Part shown: in pieces, positions 1 through 9,500 of the stretch
How the letters are laid out: each line of letters opens with the position of its first letter
Position numbering within the stretch: the stretch's first letter is position 1
NCBI RefSeq assembly: GCF_000745835.1
Contig: NZ_JQKB01000002.1
Location: 160,175 to 224,174 of the forward strand
DNA length: 64,000 nt
Source: Belnapia moabensis DSM 16746
GTDB taxonomy: Bacteria; Pseudomonadota; Alphaproteobacteria; Acetobacterales; Acetobacteraceae
Reading direction: 5' to 3'
The notes under the pieces: model-generated
What the model was told of the DNA's origin: nothing
Seen by the model: the letters and a program-made list of their open reading frames with translations, nothing else
The model's database searches: none
Made by a program: the position numbers and the translations under genes

Positions 1-1
1 G

Positions 2-538
2 CCGCTGCCCGAGCCGCCGCCACCCCAAGTTGAGCCCCCGCCGCCCGAGCCGCCGCCCCCGGCCGCGGAAATGGCGGAACTGCCCTTGCCGCCTCCACCC
101 CCGCCGCCCGAGCCGAAGCCGGTCACCACCCCGCGCCGCCCGCCCCCGCCGCCGCGCCCGCAGACGCCCACCGTGGCCGAGGCGCCGCCCGCGCCGGTCC
201 AGCCGGCCGTCGCGCCCGCAGCCCCCATCACTGCACCGGTCGCCGCCGCGCCGCCGCCGAGCTACACGGCGCTGCTGATGCGCGCCCTCGAGCGCCATCG
301 CCGCTATCCGGACGATGCGCGCTGGCGCCGTGCCCAGGGCGTCGCCTTGTTGCGTTTCCGCATGCAGCGCGACGGCACCGTGGTCGGCTATCGGATCGAG
401 CGCAGTGCCGGCGACCCGTCCCTCGACCAAGCGGTGCAGACCATGATCCAGAACGCCTCCCCCCTCCCCGCCCCGCCGGCGGAGATGGCAGGAGACCCGG
501 TGGAGCTGACCGTGCCGGTGCGCTTCTCGTTGCGGTAA
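2..538 (+). CDS. TonB-family C-terminal domain protein (5' partial)
   Basis: The reading frame is open from the left edge, so the start lies outside the window. The visible part begins with about 80 residues of proline/glutamate/alanine-rich linker, as in the periplasm-spanning segment of TonB. It ends with a compact domain from about the YTALLMRALERHRRYP segment to VPVRFSLR. The pattern of a basic YP motif, then a V-x-x-x-I-E-R-S-A-G-D-P-S-L-D-Q-A-V core, is typical of the TonB C-terminal domain that contacts TonB-dependent receptors. The membrane anchor is not visible. It could be TonB itself or another energy-transducing or cell-envelope protein carrying this domain. It converges on the gene ending at 556. 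Confidence 0.8.
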   Translation, partial: PLPEPPPPQVEPPPPEPPPPAAEMAELPLPPPPPPPEPKPVTTPRRPPPPPRPQTPTVAEAPPAPVQPAVAPAAPITAPVAAAPPPSYTALLMRALERHRRYPDDARWRRAQGVALLRFRMQRDGTVVGYRIERSAGDPSLDQAVQTMIQNASPLPAPPAEMAGDPVELTVPVRFSLR

Positions 539-555
539 GGCGGAAAGCGGCCCGA

Positions 556-2082
556 TCAGCCGCCGACCGGACCGCCTCCGGCCCGGGTGAGCGCCGCCAG
601 CACGCTGCGCGGCGGCACGCCCGCCGCGAATTCCGGCCAGCGCGTGCCCGGCCGGTCGAAGCTGGCCCCCGGCTCGGCGCCGGGATGGCGGATGCCGAAG
701 AACAGCGTCTCTCCATCAGGCGTCAGCGCGGCGCCGCCGACCGAGGCCCCGCGCGGCGCCCCATAGGCCGGCAGCGGCACTCCGCGCCCCGGCCCGGCCA
801 GGTCGCAGGCGAAGAGCCCCTCCGCCTGCACGCCGACACGGCCCAGCCGGTCGGTGCCGATCCAGGCCCGGCCGCGCGCATCGACGGTGACAGTGTCGGG
901 GTTCTCGGGCCAGGCACTCCCTGGCGGCAGCCCGCCCCCGCCGTAGCGGGCCTGCGGCCCACGCGGGTCGCCGGCGGCGAAAAGCAGCCGCGCGACGGCC
1001 CCCGCCCCCCCGTCATCCCCGCCATCGGCCGAAAGCTCGATCACATGGCCGGCGGGCCGGGCCGGGCTGCCACGGCAGGCGAGCAGCAGCCGCGGTCCCC
1101 TCGGATCGAGGCCGAGGCCGGAGGGCGTGTCGAAAGGCGTCCCGCCCGCCCCCTGAGCGGCCTCCAGCAGCGGGGCGCCATCCGGCAGCGGAATCCAGAT
1201 CAGCCTTTCACCCTCCATCCGGGCGACGAAGAGCGTGCCGGCATCGAGCGCACGGTCCTCCGAGGCCAGGCCGGCGGAGACGAAGCGGAAGAGGAAGCCA
1301 CCGATCCGCCGGTCGGTCATGTAGACCACGGCGCGCCCATCCCTGCTCAACGCTGCCGCCACGTCGCCATGGGCGAAGCGGCCGAGCGCCCGGCGCTTCA
1401 CCGGCACCGATTGCGGGTCGAAGGGGTTGACCTCGACGACGAAGCCATAGCCCACGCCATCCGCGATGGCCGGATCCAGCGCGCCGAGCCGGCTTTGCCA
1501 GAAGCCCGGATCGCCCTCGGCCAGCAGCAGCGTCCCCCAGGGCGTGACGCAGCCGCCGCGGATGCCAAGCACCCCGCGCACCGCCCCGCCGCCCGAGACC
1601 CGGCAGAGGGTGGAGAGGGTGAGCCGCCGGCTCTGGTAGCCGCCATCCACCACCACCCAGCGCCCGGCCTGCCGCTCGATATTGAGGAGAGAGGCGCCCT
1701 GCATGGCCGCCGCCGCCGCCGGCTGGTCCTGCCCGCCGGGGAAGGCCATGGCCGGATCGACGGTCGGATGGGCGATGGCGAGGATGGCGCGGGGCACGCC
1801 ATCGGCGGCTGGCTGCTGCGGCACGGCGATGCCGAGCACCCGCGCATCCCAGCCGAATTGCGCGGCGACCGCATCCGGGTCCGGCGTGCGCGGAGTCCAG
1901 CGCGGTGCATCGAAGGTGACGCGGTCGCCCCAGCGCATCAGCACGTCGCGCCGGTAGCCGGGGGCCACGGTGTCGTCCTGCTTCACCGGCAGGGCCAGCG
2001 GGTCGAGGTCGAGCGCTAGGGCCGGGGAGGACAGCGCCGGGGCGGCCAGCGCCGCCGCCAGCAGGACACGCCGGCCGATCAT
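556..2082 (-). CDS. PhoX-like / DUF839 exported protein
   Basis: A protein of 508 residues. I chose the start at 2082 because it overlaps the stop of the upstream molybdoenzyme gene (ATGA) and begins with an export signal, MIGRRVLLAAALAAPALS followed by an Ala-x-Ala cleavage region. The twin arginine could mean Tat export, but Sec is also possible. The body resembles the DUF839/PhoX family, beta-propeller proteins that include calcium-dependent alkaline phosphatases. Segments such as GCVTPWGTLLLAEG, GYGFVVEVNPFDPQSVPVKR, ALGRFAHGDVAA, VVYMTDRR and SGLGLDPRG match the family pattern. The substrate cannot be read from the sequence. Longer in-frame starts upstream lie inside the neighbouring gene and lack a signal peptide, so I rejected them. 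Confidence 0.82.
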   Translation of the reverse strand: MIGRRVLLAAALAAPALSSPALALDLDPLALPVKQDDTVAPGYRRDVLMRWGDRVTFDAPRWTPRTPDPDAVAAQFGWDARVLGIAVPQQPAADGVPRAILAIAHPTVDPAMAFPGGQDQPAAAAAMQGASLLNIERQAGRWVVVDGGYQSRRLTLSTLCRVSGGGAVRGVLGIRGGCVTPWGTLLLAEGDPGFWQSRLGALDPAIADGVGYGFVVEVNPFDPQSVPVKRRALGRFAHGDVAAALSRDGRAVVYMTDRRIGGFLFRFVSAGLASEDRALDAGTLFVARMEGERLIWIPLPDGAPLLEAAQGAGGTPFDTPSGLGLDPRGPRLLLACRGSPARPAGHVIELSADGGDDGGAGAVARLLFAAGDPRGPQARYGGGGLPPGSAWPENPDTVTVDARGRAWIGTDRLGRVGVQAEGLFACDLAGPGRGVPLPAYGAPRGASVGGAALTPDGETLFFGIRHPGAEPGASFDRPGTRWPEFAAGVPPRSVLAALTRAGGGPVGG

Positions 2083-4388
2083 GCCGGGACGACCGGCGGC
2101 GGCCGGTGCACGGTGACCGGCGGCAAGGCCCCCTCCCAGCGTTCCACCTGCACGAGGCAGGACTGCGCCGAAGGCCCCTGGCCGAGCCTCGAGGTCCCGA
2201 TATCCGCCGTCAGCACATTCGGGTTGCCATGGACGCAGAGCGCATCCGGGTTGCCAGGGATGAGCGGGTCGTACCATGCGCCGGTCGCCATGGCGGCGAC
2301 GCCCGGGAGCATCCCCTCCTTGATCCGGACGCCGCCGAGGCAGGCGCCGCGGCCGTTGAAGATGCGGACGATGTCGCCTTCCTTCAGTCCGCGCGCCGCC
2401 GCATCCTCCGGGCTCAGATGGATCGGCTCCCGCCCCTCGATCTTGCCCGCAGACGAGACGCGGCCGGGGTCGAGCTGGCCATGCAGCCGCGTTGCCGGCT
2501 GAAAGGAGAGAAGGTGCAGCGGGAAGCGCGCCGCTGCCGGGGCGCCGAGCCATTCCCGTGGCTCCCGCCAGACTGGGTGGCCCGGGCAGTCGTCATAGCC
2601 GAAGCTGGCGATGGTCTCGCTGAACAGCTCCACCTTGCCCGAGGGCGTATTGAGCGGCTCGCCCTCCGGGTCTGCACGGAATCCGGCGAACTGCGTGTAT
2701 TCCTCGCCCGGCGCGACGGGCGGCGCCTCCACATGCCCCTCGGCCCAGAAGCGCTCGAATTCCGGCGCCTCGAAGCCGAGCCGCCCGCAGGCGACCCGCC
2801 ACTGGCCATAGAGATGCCGCAGCCAAGCGCCCTCGTCGCGCTGCTCGGTGAAGCGGTCGCGGTAGCCGAGCGCATCGGCGAGATCCGCAAGCATATCCGT
2901 GTCGTTGCGCGCCAGCCCCTGGGGCGGCACCGCCTGGTGCATTGCCCGGACAAAGCGATCCCGGTTGCTGGATGCGATGTCGTTCCGCTCCAGCGTCGTC
3001 GTCGCCGGCAGGACGATATCGGCCTGCCGGGCGAGCGCCGTCCACCAGGGCTCCTGCACCACCACGGTCTCGGCCCGCGCCCAGGCGCGCTGCAGCCGCG
3101 GCAGGTCCTGGTGGTGATGGAAGGGGTTGCCGCCCGCCCACCAGATCATGCGGATATCCGGCAGGGTGATGCGCTGGCCATTGAACTCCAGCACCTCGCC
3201 GGGCCGTTCCAGCAGCTCCGTCACCCGCGCGACCGGGATGGTGAGGCCCGCCGGATTGCGGATGCCGGGCGAGGAGACCGCCGGCAGCTCGCGCCGCGGT
3301 ACGCCCATCCCGCCGATGCTGCCATAGCCGAATGCGACGCCCTGGCCCGGCTTGCCGATGGTCCCGAGCATGGCAGCGAGCGCCACCAGCATCCAATAGG
3401 GTTGCTCGCCGTAATCCGCCCGCTGCAGCGACCAGGCGGCCGTCAGCATGGTCGGCTGCGCCGCGCAGTCGAGGGCGAGACGGCGGATCGTTGCGTTCGG
3501 AATGCCGGTGATGGGCGCAGCCCAGTCCGGCGTCTTCGCCTGCCCGTCGCTCTCGCCAAGGATATAGGCCCGCAGCCGCTCCCAGCCCGTGCAATGGGTG
3601 GCAAGGAAGCCGCGATCCTCGCGCTCCTCCGCCACCAGCACATGCGCCATCGCCAGCAGCAGCGCCGCATCCGTCCCCGGCCGGATCGGAATCCATTCGG
3701 CGCCGATCTCCGCCTCGGTGTCGCCGCGGAAGGGCGAGACATTGATGAAGCGCACTCCGGCAGCAGCGGCCTGGCGAATCAGCGGCATGTATTCGTGCCG
3801 CCCCTGCCCGCCCGAGGCGACGAGGCCGTTCTTCGCCGCCAGCCCGCCGAAGCAGAGCATCAGACGGGCATGCCGGGCGATCGCCTGCCAGTCGGTGACG
3901 CGGCCGAGCAGCACCTCGTTGGTGCCGAGCACATGCGGGATCAGCGCCTGCGCCGCCGCATAGGAATAGGCATTCACCGAGGAGGTGAAGCCGCCGCCGA
4001 GGCCGAGGAAGCGCTGCAATTGCGTCTTCGCATGGTGGTAGCGCCCGGCCGAGGACCAGCCATAGGAACCGCCGAAGATCGAGGTCGCGCCATGCTCGGC
4101 TCGCACCCGCGCCGTCTCCTCGGCGAGGATGCGCGTCACCTCGTCCCAGGAAACCGGCACGAAGGGGTCACCCCCGCGCAGATGCCCGCGCCGCCGCCCC
4201 TCGATCCAGCCACGGCGGATATAGGGCCGATCGATGCGGCAGGCCGCATGGACCACATCCGGCACCGCCTCGATCAGGCTGCCGGGAAAGGGATCCGGGC
4301 CGAAGGGGCGAACGCCAGTGACGCGGCCATTCTCGACCACGGCATCGAAATAGCCCCAATGGGAGGCATGCGGCTTGATTTCGGTCAT
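2079..4388 (-). CDS. Molybdopterin-dependent oxidoreductase, BisC/TMAO reductase-like
   Basis: A protein of 769 residues, the usual length for the single-subunit DMSO-reductase family (biotin sulfoxide reductase BisC, TMAO reductase). No N-terminal 4Fe-4S cysteine motif and no signal peptide are visible, which favours a cytoplasmic BisC-type enzyme that reduces S- or N-oxides. The N-terminal segment SWDEVTRILAEETARVRAEH, the run IFGGSYGWSSAGRYHHAKTQ and the serine in NAYSYAAAQ (the expected Mo ligand) are diagnostic. The C-terminal molybdopterin dinucleotide-binding domain is present (GNPNVLTADIGTSRLGQGPS). The start at 4388 gives MTEIKPHASHWG, which aligns with family N-termini; the 43-residue upstream extension is arginine-rich and not protein-like. 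The stop overlaps the start of the DUF839 gene, so the two are probably translated together. Confidence 0.88.
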   Translation of the reverse strand: MTEIKPHASHWGYFDAVVENGRVTGVRPFGPDPFPGSLIEAVPDVVHAACRIDRPYIRRGWIEGRRRGHLRGGDPFVPVSWDEVTRILAEETARVRAEHGATSIFGGSYGWSSAGRYHHAKTQLQRFLGLGGGFTSSVNAYSYAAAQALIPHVLGTNEVLLGRVTDWQAIARHARLMLCFGGLAAKNGLVASGGQGRHEYMPLIRQAAAAGVRFINVSPFRGDTEAEIGAEWIPIRPGTDAALLLAMAHVLVAEEREDRGFLATHCTGWERLRAYILGESDGQAKTPDWAAPITGIPNATIRRLALDCAAQPTMLTAAWSLQRADYGEQPYWMLVALAAMLGTIGKPGQGVAFGYGSIGGMGVPRRELPAVSSPGIRNPAGLTIPVARVTELLERPGEVLEFNGQRITLPDIRMIWWAGGNPFHHHQDLPRLQRAWARAETVVVQEPWWTALARQADIVLPATTTLERNDIASSNRDRFVRAMHQAVPPQGLARNDTDMLADLADALGYRDRFTEQRDEGAWLRHLYGQWRVACGRLGFEAPEFERFWAEGHVEAPPVAPGEEYTQFAGFRADPEGEPLNTPSGKVELFSETIASFGYDDCPGHPVWREPREWLGAPAAARFPLHLLSFQPATRLHGQLDPGRVSSAGKIEGREPIHLSPEDAAARGLKEGDIVRIFNGRGACLGGVRIKEGMLPGVAAMATGAWYDPLIPGNPDALCVHGNPNVLTADIGTSRLGQGPSAQSCLVQVERWEGALPPVTVHRPPPVVPA

Positions 4389-4452
4389 GGTTCGAACTCG
4401 TCTTTGGCGGCGGACCTTGCCACCCACTGCCCGGTTCCGTCCACAACGCGGC

Positions 4453-5061
4453 TCAGGCCTTCGCGGCCTGGTGTTCCTCCCGCGCCGCCTCCCAGACCTC
4501 CCAGGCCGCATCGGCATTGACCGCCGCGATGGCGAGCCCGACCAGGAGGTCCGGCCAGGCCGAGTGCCACAGGAAGGCGGTGACGAGCCCGGCCCCGATG
4601 ATCGCGAGGTTCGCCAAGGCGTCGTTGCGGGCGGAGAGGAAGGCCGCGCGGGTCAGGCTGCCACCCTGCCGCCGCACCTTGGCCAGCATCAACGCGCAGC
4701 CGGTATTGACCAGCAGGGCACCGGCACCCGCCAGGATGAGTGGCAGCGGCGCCGGCGGCAGGGGCTCGCCGAATTTGTCCCAGGCGGTCCAGAGCGTCGC
4801 CAAGGCCGGCACCAGCAGCAGCAGCGCCAGCAGCATGCCGAGCCGCGCCCGCGCGGCGGCACCCCAGCCCAGCCCGAGCAGGATCAGCAGGTTGACCGCC
4901 GCATCCTCGAGGAAGTCGATGCTATCGGCGAAGAGCGCAACAGAGCCGATCGCCAGCGCCACCGCGAATTCCACCCCGAAATAGCCGAGGTTGAACCCCG
5001 CGATGCGGCCGACCACGCTGCGGAGCGCCGGCTCGCCGCCGGGTCTTGGGTTCTCTGCCAT
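4453..5061 (-). CDS. Cation diffusion facilitator-type membrane protein, short form
   Basis: A protein of 202 residues with about six hydrophobic segments. The segment VALFADSIDFLEDAAVNLLI matches transmembrane segment 2 of CDF metal exporters, where aspartates form half of the metal site. SARNDALANLAII matches the second half-site in transmembrane segment 5. The usual C-terminal cytoplasmic dimerisation domain is missing: the protein stops shortly after the last membrane segment. It may therefore be a truncated or short-form CDF protein. The start at 5061 (MAENPRPGG) was preferred over 5082. Metal specificity is unknown. It is divergent from the aminotransferase gene at 5103. Confidence 0.75.
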   Translation of the reverse strand: MAENPRPGGEPALRSVVGRIAGFNLGYFGVEFAVALAIGSVALFADSIDFLEDAAVNLLILLGLGWGAAARARLGMLLALLLLVPALATLWTAWDKFGEPLPPAPLPLILAGAGALLVNTGCALMLAKVRRQGGSLTRAAFLSARNDALANLAIIGAGLVTAFLWHSAWPDLLVGLAIAAVNADAAWEVWEAAREEHQAAKA

Positions 5062-5102
5062 TCCGCGCCTACACTCCCCCATCCGTCAGGAAGGCCGCTG
5101 CC

Positions 5103-6497
5103 ATGACCCCACCTCGCAATTCCAATGCCGCCCGCGACATCGCCTATGCGCTGCACCCCTATACCGATCACAAGGCGCATCTGCAGAACGGCCCGCTGGT
5201 GATCAGCCGCGGCAAGGGCGTGCGCGTCTTCGACGAGCAGGGCAAGGAATACATCGAGAGCGTCGCCGGTCTCTGGTGCGCGAGCCTAGGCTTCGACAAT
5301 GAGCGCCTGGTGCAGGCCGCGACCGACCAGATGCGGAAGCTCCCCTTCTACCACGCCTTCACCGCCAAGTCGCACGAGCCGCTGATCGACCTCAGCGAGA
5401 TGCTGATCGAGCGCGCGCCCTCGCCGATGAGCAAGGTGTTCTTCGCCAATTCGGGCTCCGAGGCGAATGACAGCGCGATCAAGATGATCTGGTACATGAA
5501 CAACGCCATCGGGCGACCGGAGAAGAAGAAGATCATCGCCCGGCTGAAGGGCTATCACGGCATCACCCTGGCCGCCGCGTCGCTCACTGGCCTGCCGGCC
5601 AACCACAAGCTGTTCGACCTGCCGATCGCCGGCTTCCACCACGTCTCGACGCCGCACCACTACCATGACGCCCTGCCCGGCGAGTCGGAGGAGGATTTCG
5701 CCACGCGCCTCGCCGAGGAACTGGAGCAGAAGATCCTGGCCGAGGGGCCGGAGACGGTCGCCGCCTTCTGGGCCGAGCCGATCATGGGCGCCGGCGGGGT
5801 CATCCTGCCGCCCAAGGGCTACTTCCCGAAGATCCAGGCGGTGCTGAAGAAGTACGACGTGCTCTTCGTCGCCGACGAGGTGATCTGCGGCTTCTGGCGC
5901 ACTGGCAACTACTGGGGCAGCCAGACCCTCGACATCCAGCCGGACATCCTGGTTTGCGCCAAGGCGCTCTCCGCTTCCTATCTGCCGATCTCGGCGGTGC
6001 TGGTGAGCGAGCGGGTCTTCCAGGGAATCGCGGAGGGCTCCTCCTCCATCGGCACCTGGGGCCACGGCTTCACCTATTCCGGCCACCCTGTTCCGGCCGC
6101 CGTCGCCATCGAGACGCTGAAGATCTACGACGAGATGGATATCGGCGGCCATGTGAAGAAGGTCGGCGCGCATATGCAGGCGCAGCTCCGCGCCCGCTTC
6201 GCGGACCACCCGCTGGTCGGCGAGGTGCGCGGCACCGGCCTCATCGGCGCCATCGAGCTGGTGGCCGACAAGGCCACGAAGAAGAATTTCGACCCGGCCC
6301 AGAAGGTCGGTGGGCGCCTGACCAAGCTCGGCGAGGCGAACGGCGTCATCATGCGCGCCATGACCAATGACAGCATCGGCTTCTCCCCGCCCCTCATCAT
6401 CTCCGAGGAGGAGGTGGACGAGATGCTGAACCGCGTGGCGAAGTCGCTGGACGAGATCATGGTGCAGGTGCGCCGCGAGAGCATCGCCGCCGTTTGA
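5103..6497 (+). CDS. Class III (omega) aminotransferase, PLP-dependent
   Basis: A protein of 464 residues, normal for class III transaminases such as omega-amino acid:pyruvate or beta-alanine/putrescine transaminases. Family hallmarks are GKEYIESVAGLWCASLGF near residue 50, the FFANSGSEANDSAIKM phosphate-binding loop, LKGYHGITLAAASLTG, the VADEVICGFWRTG segment with the PLP-pairing Asp, and the Schiff-base lysine at about residue 287 in CAKALSASYLPISA. The N-terminal LHPYTDH motif is common in pyruvate-dependent members. Substrate preference cannot be set from the sequence. The last bases overlap the next gene, so the two may be co-translated, although the functional link to a polysaccharide ligase-like protein is not obvious. 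Confidence 0.9.
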   Translation: MTPPRNSNAARDIAYALHPYTDHKAHLQNGPLVISRGKGVRVFDEQGKEYIESVAGLWCASLGFDNERLVQAATDQMRKLPFYHAFTAKSHEPLIDLSEMLIERAPSPMSKVFFANSGSEANDSAIKMIWYMNNAIGRPEKKKIIARLKGYHGITLAAASLTGLPANHKLFDLPIAGFHHVSTPHHYHDALPGESEEDFATRLAEELEQKILAEGPETVAAFWAEPIMGAGGVILPPKGYFPKIQAVLKKYDVLFVADEVICGFWRTGNYWGSQTLDIQPDILVCAKALSASYLPISAVLVSERVFQGIAEGSSSIGTWGHGFTYSGHPVPAAVAIETLKIYDEMDIGGHVKKVGAHMQAQLRARFADHPLVGEVRGTGLIGAIELVADKATKKNFDPAQKVGGRLTKLGEANGVIMRAMTNDSIGFSPPLIISEEEVDEMLNRVAKSLDEIMVQVRRESIAAV

Positions 6498-7693
6498 TCC
6501 GCGTAAACTGGTCCCCCTCGCTGCCGGTTGCCATCGCCCTGGCGATCGGCCCGGTGGCGGGGGTGCTGCAATCGAAGGCCCTCGCCCCCATCGCGGTGGC
6601 GGCGCTGCTGCTCGCCGTGCTCGCGCATCGGCGGCAGCGCGGGGCCTGGCCCTGGCCGCGTGGCGCGGCGGCCTGGCTCGGCCTCGGGTTGTTCGCCTGG
6701 GGCGCGGTGACGGCCTTCTGGGCGATCGAGCCATGGCGCGCGCTCGGCACCTCGCTGCAGATCGGCGGCTTCATCGCGCTCGGCGCGACCGCGGCGCGGG
6801 CGGTGGCGGCGGATGACGATGCCGCGCACCGGCGCCTCCTGCTGACGGCGACGGGCGGGCTGGCGGCCGGCATCCTGCTCGCCGGCCTCGATGCGGTGAC
6901 GGGCAATGCCATCCGCGCCGCCGTGCGCGGCCTCAAGGAGATCCCGCCGACACTCGCCTTCGGGCTGAAGCCGGCCGCCTCGGCCATGGCGCTCTGGCTG
7001 CCGCTGGTGGCGGCGGCGCCGCTGCCGCGGCTGCTACGGGCCGGGGTGATCGGCGCCGGCGCCGTTGTCCTGGTCCTGCTCCCGGGCGAGGCGGCAAAGC
7101 TCGCCGTGCTGGCCGGACTGCTGATCGGCGGGCTCGCGCTGCTGCTGCCGCGGCTGGCGCGGCCGGGGCTCGGCGCGGTGCTGGCGGCGGCGGTCATCGC
7201 CATGCCGATGCTGCTCGGGCCGATCCTTGCGCGCGGCCTGCCGGCGGCGGACATCCCGCCCTCGGCGGCGCACCGACTGCTGATCTGGGATTTCGTCATC
7301 GGCCGCATCGCGGAACAACCGCTGCTCGGCTGGGGGATGGAGGCGAGCCGGAGCGTGCCTGGCCACCGCGAGCATCCGACGCCGGAGGCGCTGGCGCGCT
7401 TCGGCCTTGATGGGCCGCAGAGCCCGCCCTGGCTGGCGGCCGCGGAACTGCTGCCCCTGCATCCGCATAACGGCGCGCTGCAATTGCGGCTGGAGCTCGG
7501 CTGGCCCGGCGTGCTGCTGGCGGCGGCGCTCGCCGTGGCGCTGGCGATGGCCTGCGGCTCGCCCGTCGCCCTGGCGATGCTGGCCGCAGGCGCCGTCACC
7601 GCCATGCTGAGCTTCGGCGCCTGGCAGGAATGGTGGGTCGGGGCGGAGTTGCTGGCCGTCGCTGCGGCTGCGGCCTTGCGCCGCCCAGCTTAA
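6494..7693 (+). CDS. O-antigen ligase / Wzy-like polytopic membrane protein
   Basis: A protein of 399 residues starting at a TTG that overlaps the preceding stop (TTGA). It has ten or more hydrophobic segments and, between two of them, an extracytoplasmic loop containing LIWDFVIGRIAEQPLLGWGM and HPHNGALQLRLELGWPG. The second pattern (His-Asn followed by a Leu-Glu-x-Gly stretch) is the signature of the O-antigen ligase/polymerase superfamily (Wzy_C domain). The likely role is polymerising or attaching surface glycan on the periplasmic side of the inner membrane. The neighbouring KDO synthesis genes on the other strand fit a cell-surface polysaccharide context. Confidence 0.8.
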   Translation: MIRVNWSPSLPVAIALAIGPVAGVLQSKALAPIAVAALLLAVLAHRRQRGAWPWPRGAAAWLGLGLFAWGAVTAFWAIEPWRALGTSLQIGGFIALGATAARAVAADDDAAHRRLLLTATGGLAAGILLAGLDAVTGNAIRAAVRGLKEIPPTLAFGLKPAASAMALWLPLVAAAPLPRLLRAGVIGAGAVVLVLLPGEAAKLAVLAGLLIGGLALLLPRLARPGLGAVLAAAVIAMPMLLGPILARGLPAADIPPSAAHRLLIWDFVIGRIAEQPLLGWGMEASRSVPGHREHPTPEALARFGLDGPQSPPWLAAAELLPLHPHNGALQLRLELGWPGVLLAAALAVALAMACGSPVALAMLAAGAVTAMLSFGAWQEWWVGAELLAVAAAAALRRPA

Positions 7694-7770
7694 CCCTTCT
7701 CCGCCAACCGATACCCCCGCCGGACCAGCGCCAGCAAGGCATCCAGGTCGGGGCGCGCGGGTTCGTCCAT
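7690..7770 (-). CDS. Possible 26-residue peptide downstream of kpsF
   Basis: A short open frame begins with ATG six bases after the kpsF stop codon and ends with TAA, overlapping the tail of the convergent ligase gene. It would encode a charged peptide starting MDEPARPDLDALLALVRRGY, possibly one amphipathic helix. A weak AGGG lies a few bases upstream of the ATG. I do not recognise it. It could be a real leaderless-type small protein at the end of the KDO operon or a chance frame in high-GC DNA. Confidence 0.25.
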   Translation of the reverse strand: MDEPARPDLDALLALVRRGYRLAEKG

Positions 7771-7776
7771 CGAGCC

Positions 7777-8772
7777 CTATACAATCCCCGCCGAAAGCAG
7801 CTGCTGCACATGCAGCAGGCCGACCGGCCGCCGTCCTTCCTGCACCACCAGCACGTTGATCCGCCGCGCATTCATCTCGGCGAGCGCCGCGCTGGCGATC
7901 TGCTCCGGCACGGTATGCCGCGGCGCCCGCGTCATCACCGCATCCACCCGCTCCGCCATAATGCCGGGATGCATGTGCCGGCGGAGGTCGCCATCGGTGA
8001 TGATGCCGACGACGTCCCCCGCCGCATCGGTGACGATGGCGCAGCCGAGGCTATGGCCCGTCATGGCGATGATCGCCTCACCCATGGACGCATCCTCGCG
8101 CACCATCGGCAGGTCCGGCGCCCGCTTCATCACCTCGCCGACGCTGAGCAGCTGCGCCCCGAGCTTGCCGCCCGGATGGAAGCGATGGAACTCCGCCGGG
8201 GTGAAGCCGCGCCGCTCCAGCAGCGCCATCGCGAGCGCATCGCCGATCGCCATCTGGATCAGCGTCGAGGTGGTCGGCGCCAGCCCATGCGGGCAGGCCT
8301 CGGTCACGGCCGGCAGGATCAACGGGATGTCGGCCGCCCGCCCGAGCGCGCTCTCCGCCCGCCCGGTGACGGCGATCAGCCGCACGCCGAAGCGCCGGGA
8401 ATAATGGACGATGTCGCGCAGCTCCACCGTCCCGCCCGACCAGGACAGCGCAAGCACCACATCCGCGGCCGTCAGCATACCGAGGTCGCCATGGCTCGCC
8501 TCGGCCGGATGTAGGAACAGCGCCGGCGTCCCCGTGGAGGCGAGCGTCGCCGCAATCTTCCGCCCGACATGCCCGCTCTTGCCCATGCCGGTGACGACGA
8601 CGCGCCCCTCGGCCGAGAAGACCGTCTCGACCGCCCGCGCCAGTTCCTCGCCGAGCGGCCCGTCGAGCGCGGCCGCCAGCGCCGCCATCCCCTCCTGCTC
8701 GATGGCGATGGTGCGGGCGATGGTCTCGCGGATGCGCGCCGCATCCGTGCCGTGCCGGAGCACGGCGCTCAT
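7777..8772 (-). CDS. kpsF: D-arabinose 5-phosphate isomerase (KpsF/KdsD)
   Basis: A protein of 331 residues, the expected length. It has an N-terminal SIS sugar-isomerase domain ([20 protein letters not shown], then [15 protein letters not shown] and [10 protein letters not shown]) and two C-terminal CBS domains (from about SVGEVMKR to the end). The family converts ribulose 5-phosphate to arabinose 5-phosphate, the first committed step of KDO synthesis, in the cytoplasm. It is the last gene of kdsA-kdsB-kpsF, and its start overlaps the kdsB stop by four bases (ATGA). Confidence 0.93.
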   Translation of the reverse strand: MSAVLRHGTDAARIRETIARTIAIEQEGMAALAAALDGPLGEELARAVETVFSAEGRVVVTGMGKSGHVGRKIAATLASTGTPALFLHPAEASHGDLGMLTAADVVLALSWSGGTVELRDIVHYSRRFGVRLIAVTGRAESALGRAADIPLILPAVTEACPHGLAPTTSTLIQMAIGDALAMALLERRGFTPAEFHRFHPGGKLGAQLLSVGEVMKRAPDLPMVREDASMGEAIIAMTGHSLGCAIVTDAAGDVVGIITDGDLRRHMHPGIMAERVDAVMTRAPRHTVPEQIASAALAEMNARRINVLVVQEGRRPVGLLHVQQLLSAGIV

Positions 8773-9500
8773 CGTGAGGCCAGCATCGCGCGGGCGCGCT
8801 CGAGATCATCCGCCGTGTCGACACCGAGCGGCACCACCGGCACCTCCTGCGCGTCGATCCGCATCCCCGCCTCCAGCGCGCGGAGCTGCTCCAGCTTCTC
8901 GCGTCGCTCGAGCGGCGAAGGCGGCAGGGCGACGAAGCGCGCCAACGTCTCCCGCCGCCAGGCATAGAGGCCGATATGGTGGTAGAGCGGCCCCTCGCCC
9001 CAGGGCGCCGTCGCCCGGGTGAAGTAGAGCGCGCGATGCCGCCCGCCGCCGAGCGGCGTCCCCACCATCTTCACCACCTGAGAGGCGGCCTTCTCCTCCT
9101 CCCGCACGATCTCGGCGACGAGCGTGCCGAGCGCCACCTCCGCCGCCGCCATCAGCGCCGCAGCCGCGCGGATCGCCGCCGGATCGATGGTCGGCAGGTC
9201 GCCCTGGACGTTGATGACCAGGTCGTAGCACCCCTCGCCATCCAGCCGCCCCAGCGCCTCATGGATGCGGTCCGACCCCGAAGGGTGATCGCCCCGCGTC
9301 ATCACCGCCCGCCCGCCCGCCGCCTCGACGGCCTCGGCAATGCGCGGCGTGTCGGTGGCGACGGCCACGGGGCCGATATCCGCCTCCTGCGCCCGGCGCA
9401 GCACGTGGACGATCATCGGCAACCCATGGATATCGGCGAGCGGCTTGTCCGGCAGCCGCGTCGCTGCCAGCCGCGCCGGGATGAGGACGATAGGCCTCAT
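8769..9500 (-). CDS. kdsB: 3-deoxy-manno-octulosonate cytidylyltransferase
   Basis: A protein of 243 residues, the typical KdsB length. The N-terminal [20 protein letters not shown] nucleotide-binding motif, [15 protein letters not shown] (metal-binding Asp) and the later [12 protein letters not shown] segment are diagnostic. The enzyme activates KDO with CTP to give CMP-KDO for lipopolysaccharide or capsule assembly. It overlaps kdsA upstream and kpsF downstream by ATGA, so the three genes form one translationally coupled operon. Confidence 0.94.
   Translation of the reverse strand: MRPIVLIPARLAATRLPDKPLADIHGLPMIVHVLRRAQEADIGPVAVATDTPRIAEAVEAAGGRAVMTRGDHPSGSDRIHEALGRLDGEGCYDLVINVQGDLPTIDPAAIRAAAALMAAAEVALGTLVAEIVREEEKAASQVVKMVGTPLGGGRHRALYFTRATAPWGEGPLYHHIGLYAWRRETLARFVALPPSPLERREKLEQLRALEAGMRIDAQEVPVVPLGVDTADDLERARAMLASR

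Noticed and set aside
2083..2553. N-terminal extension of the DUF839 gene to 2553
   Set aside because: The extra residues lie antiparallel in another frame of the molybdoenzyme gene, are Arg/Gly-rich, and would bury the signal peptide.
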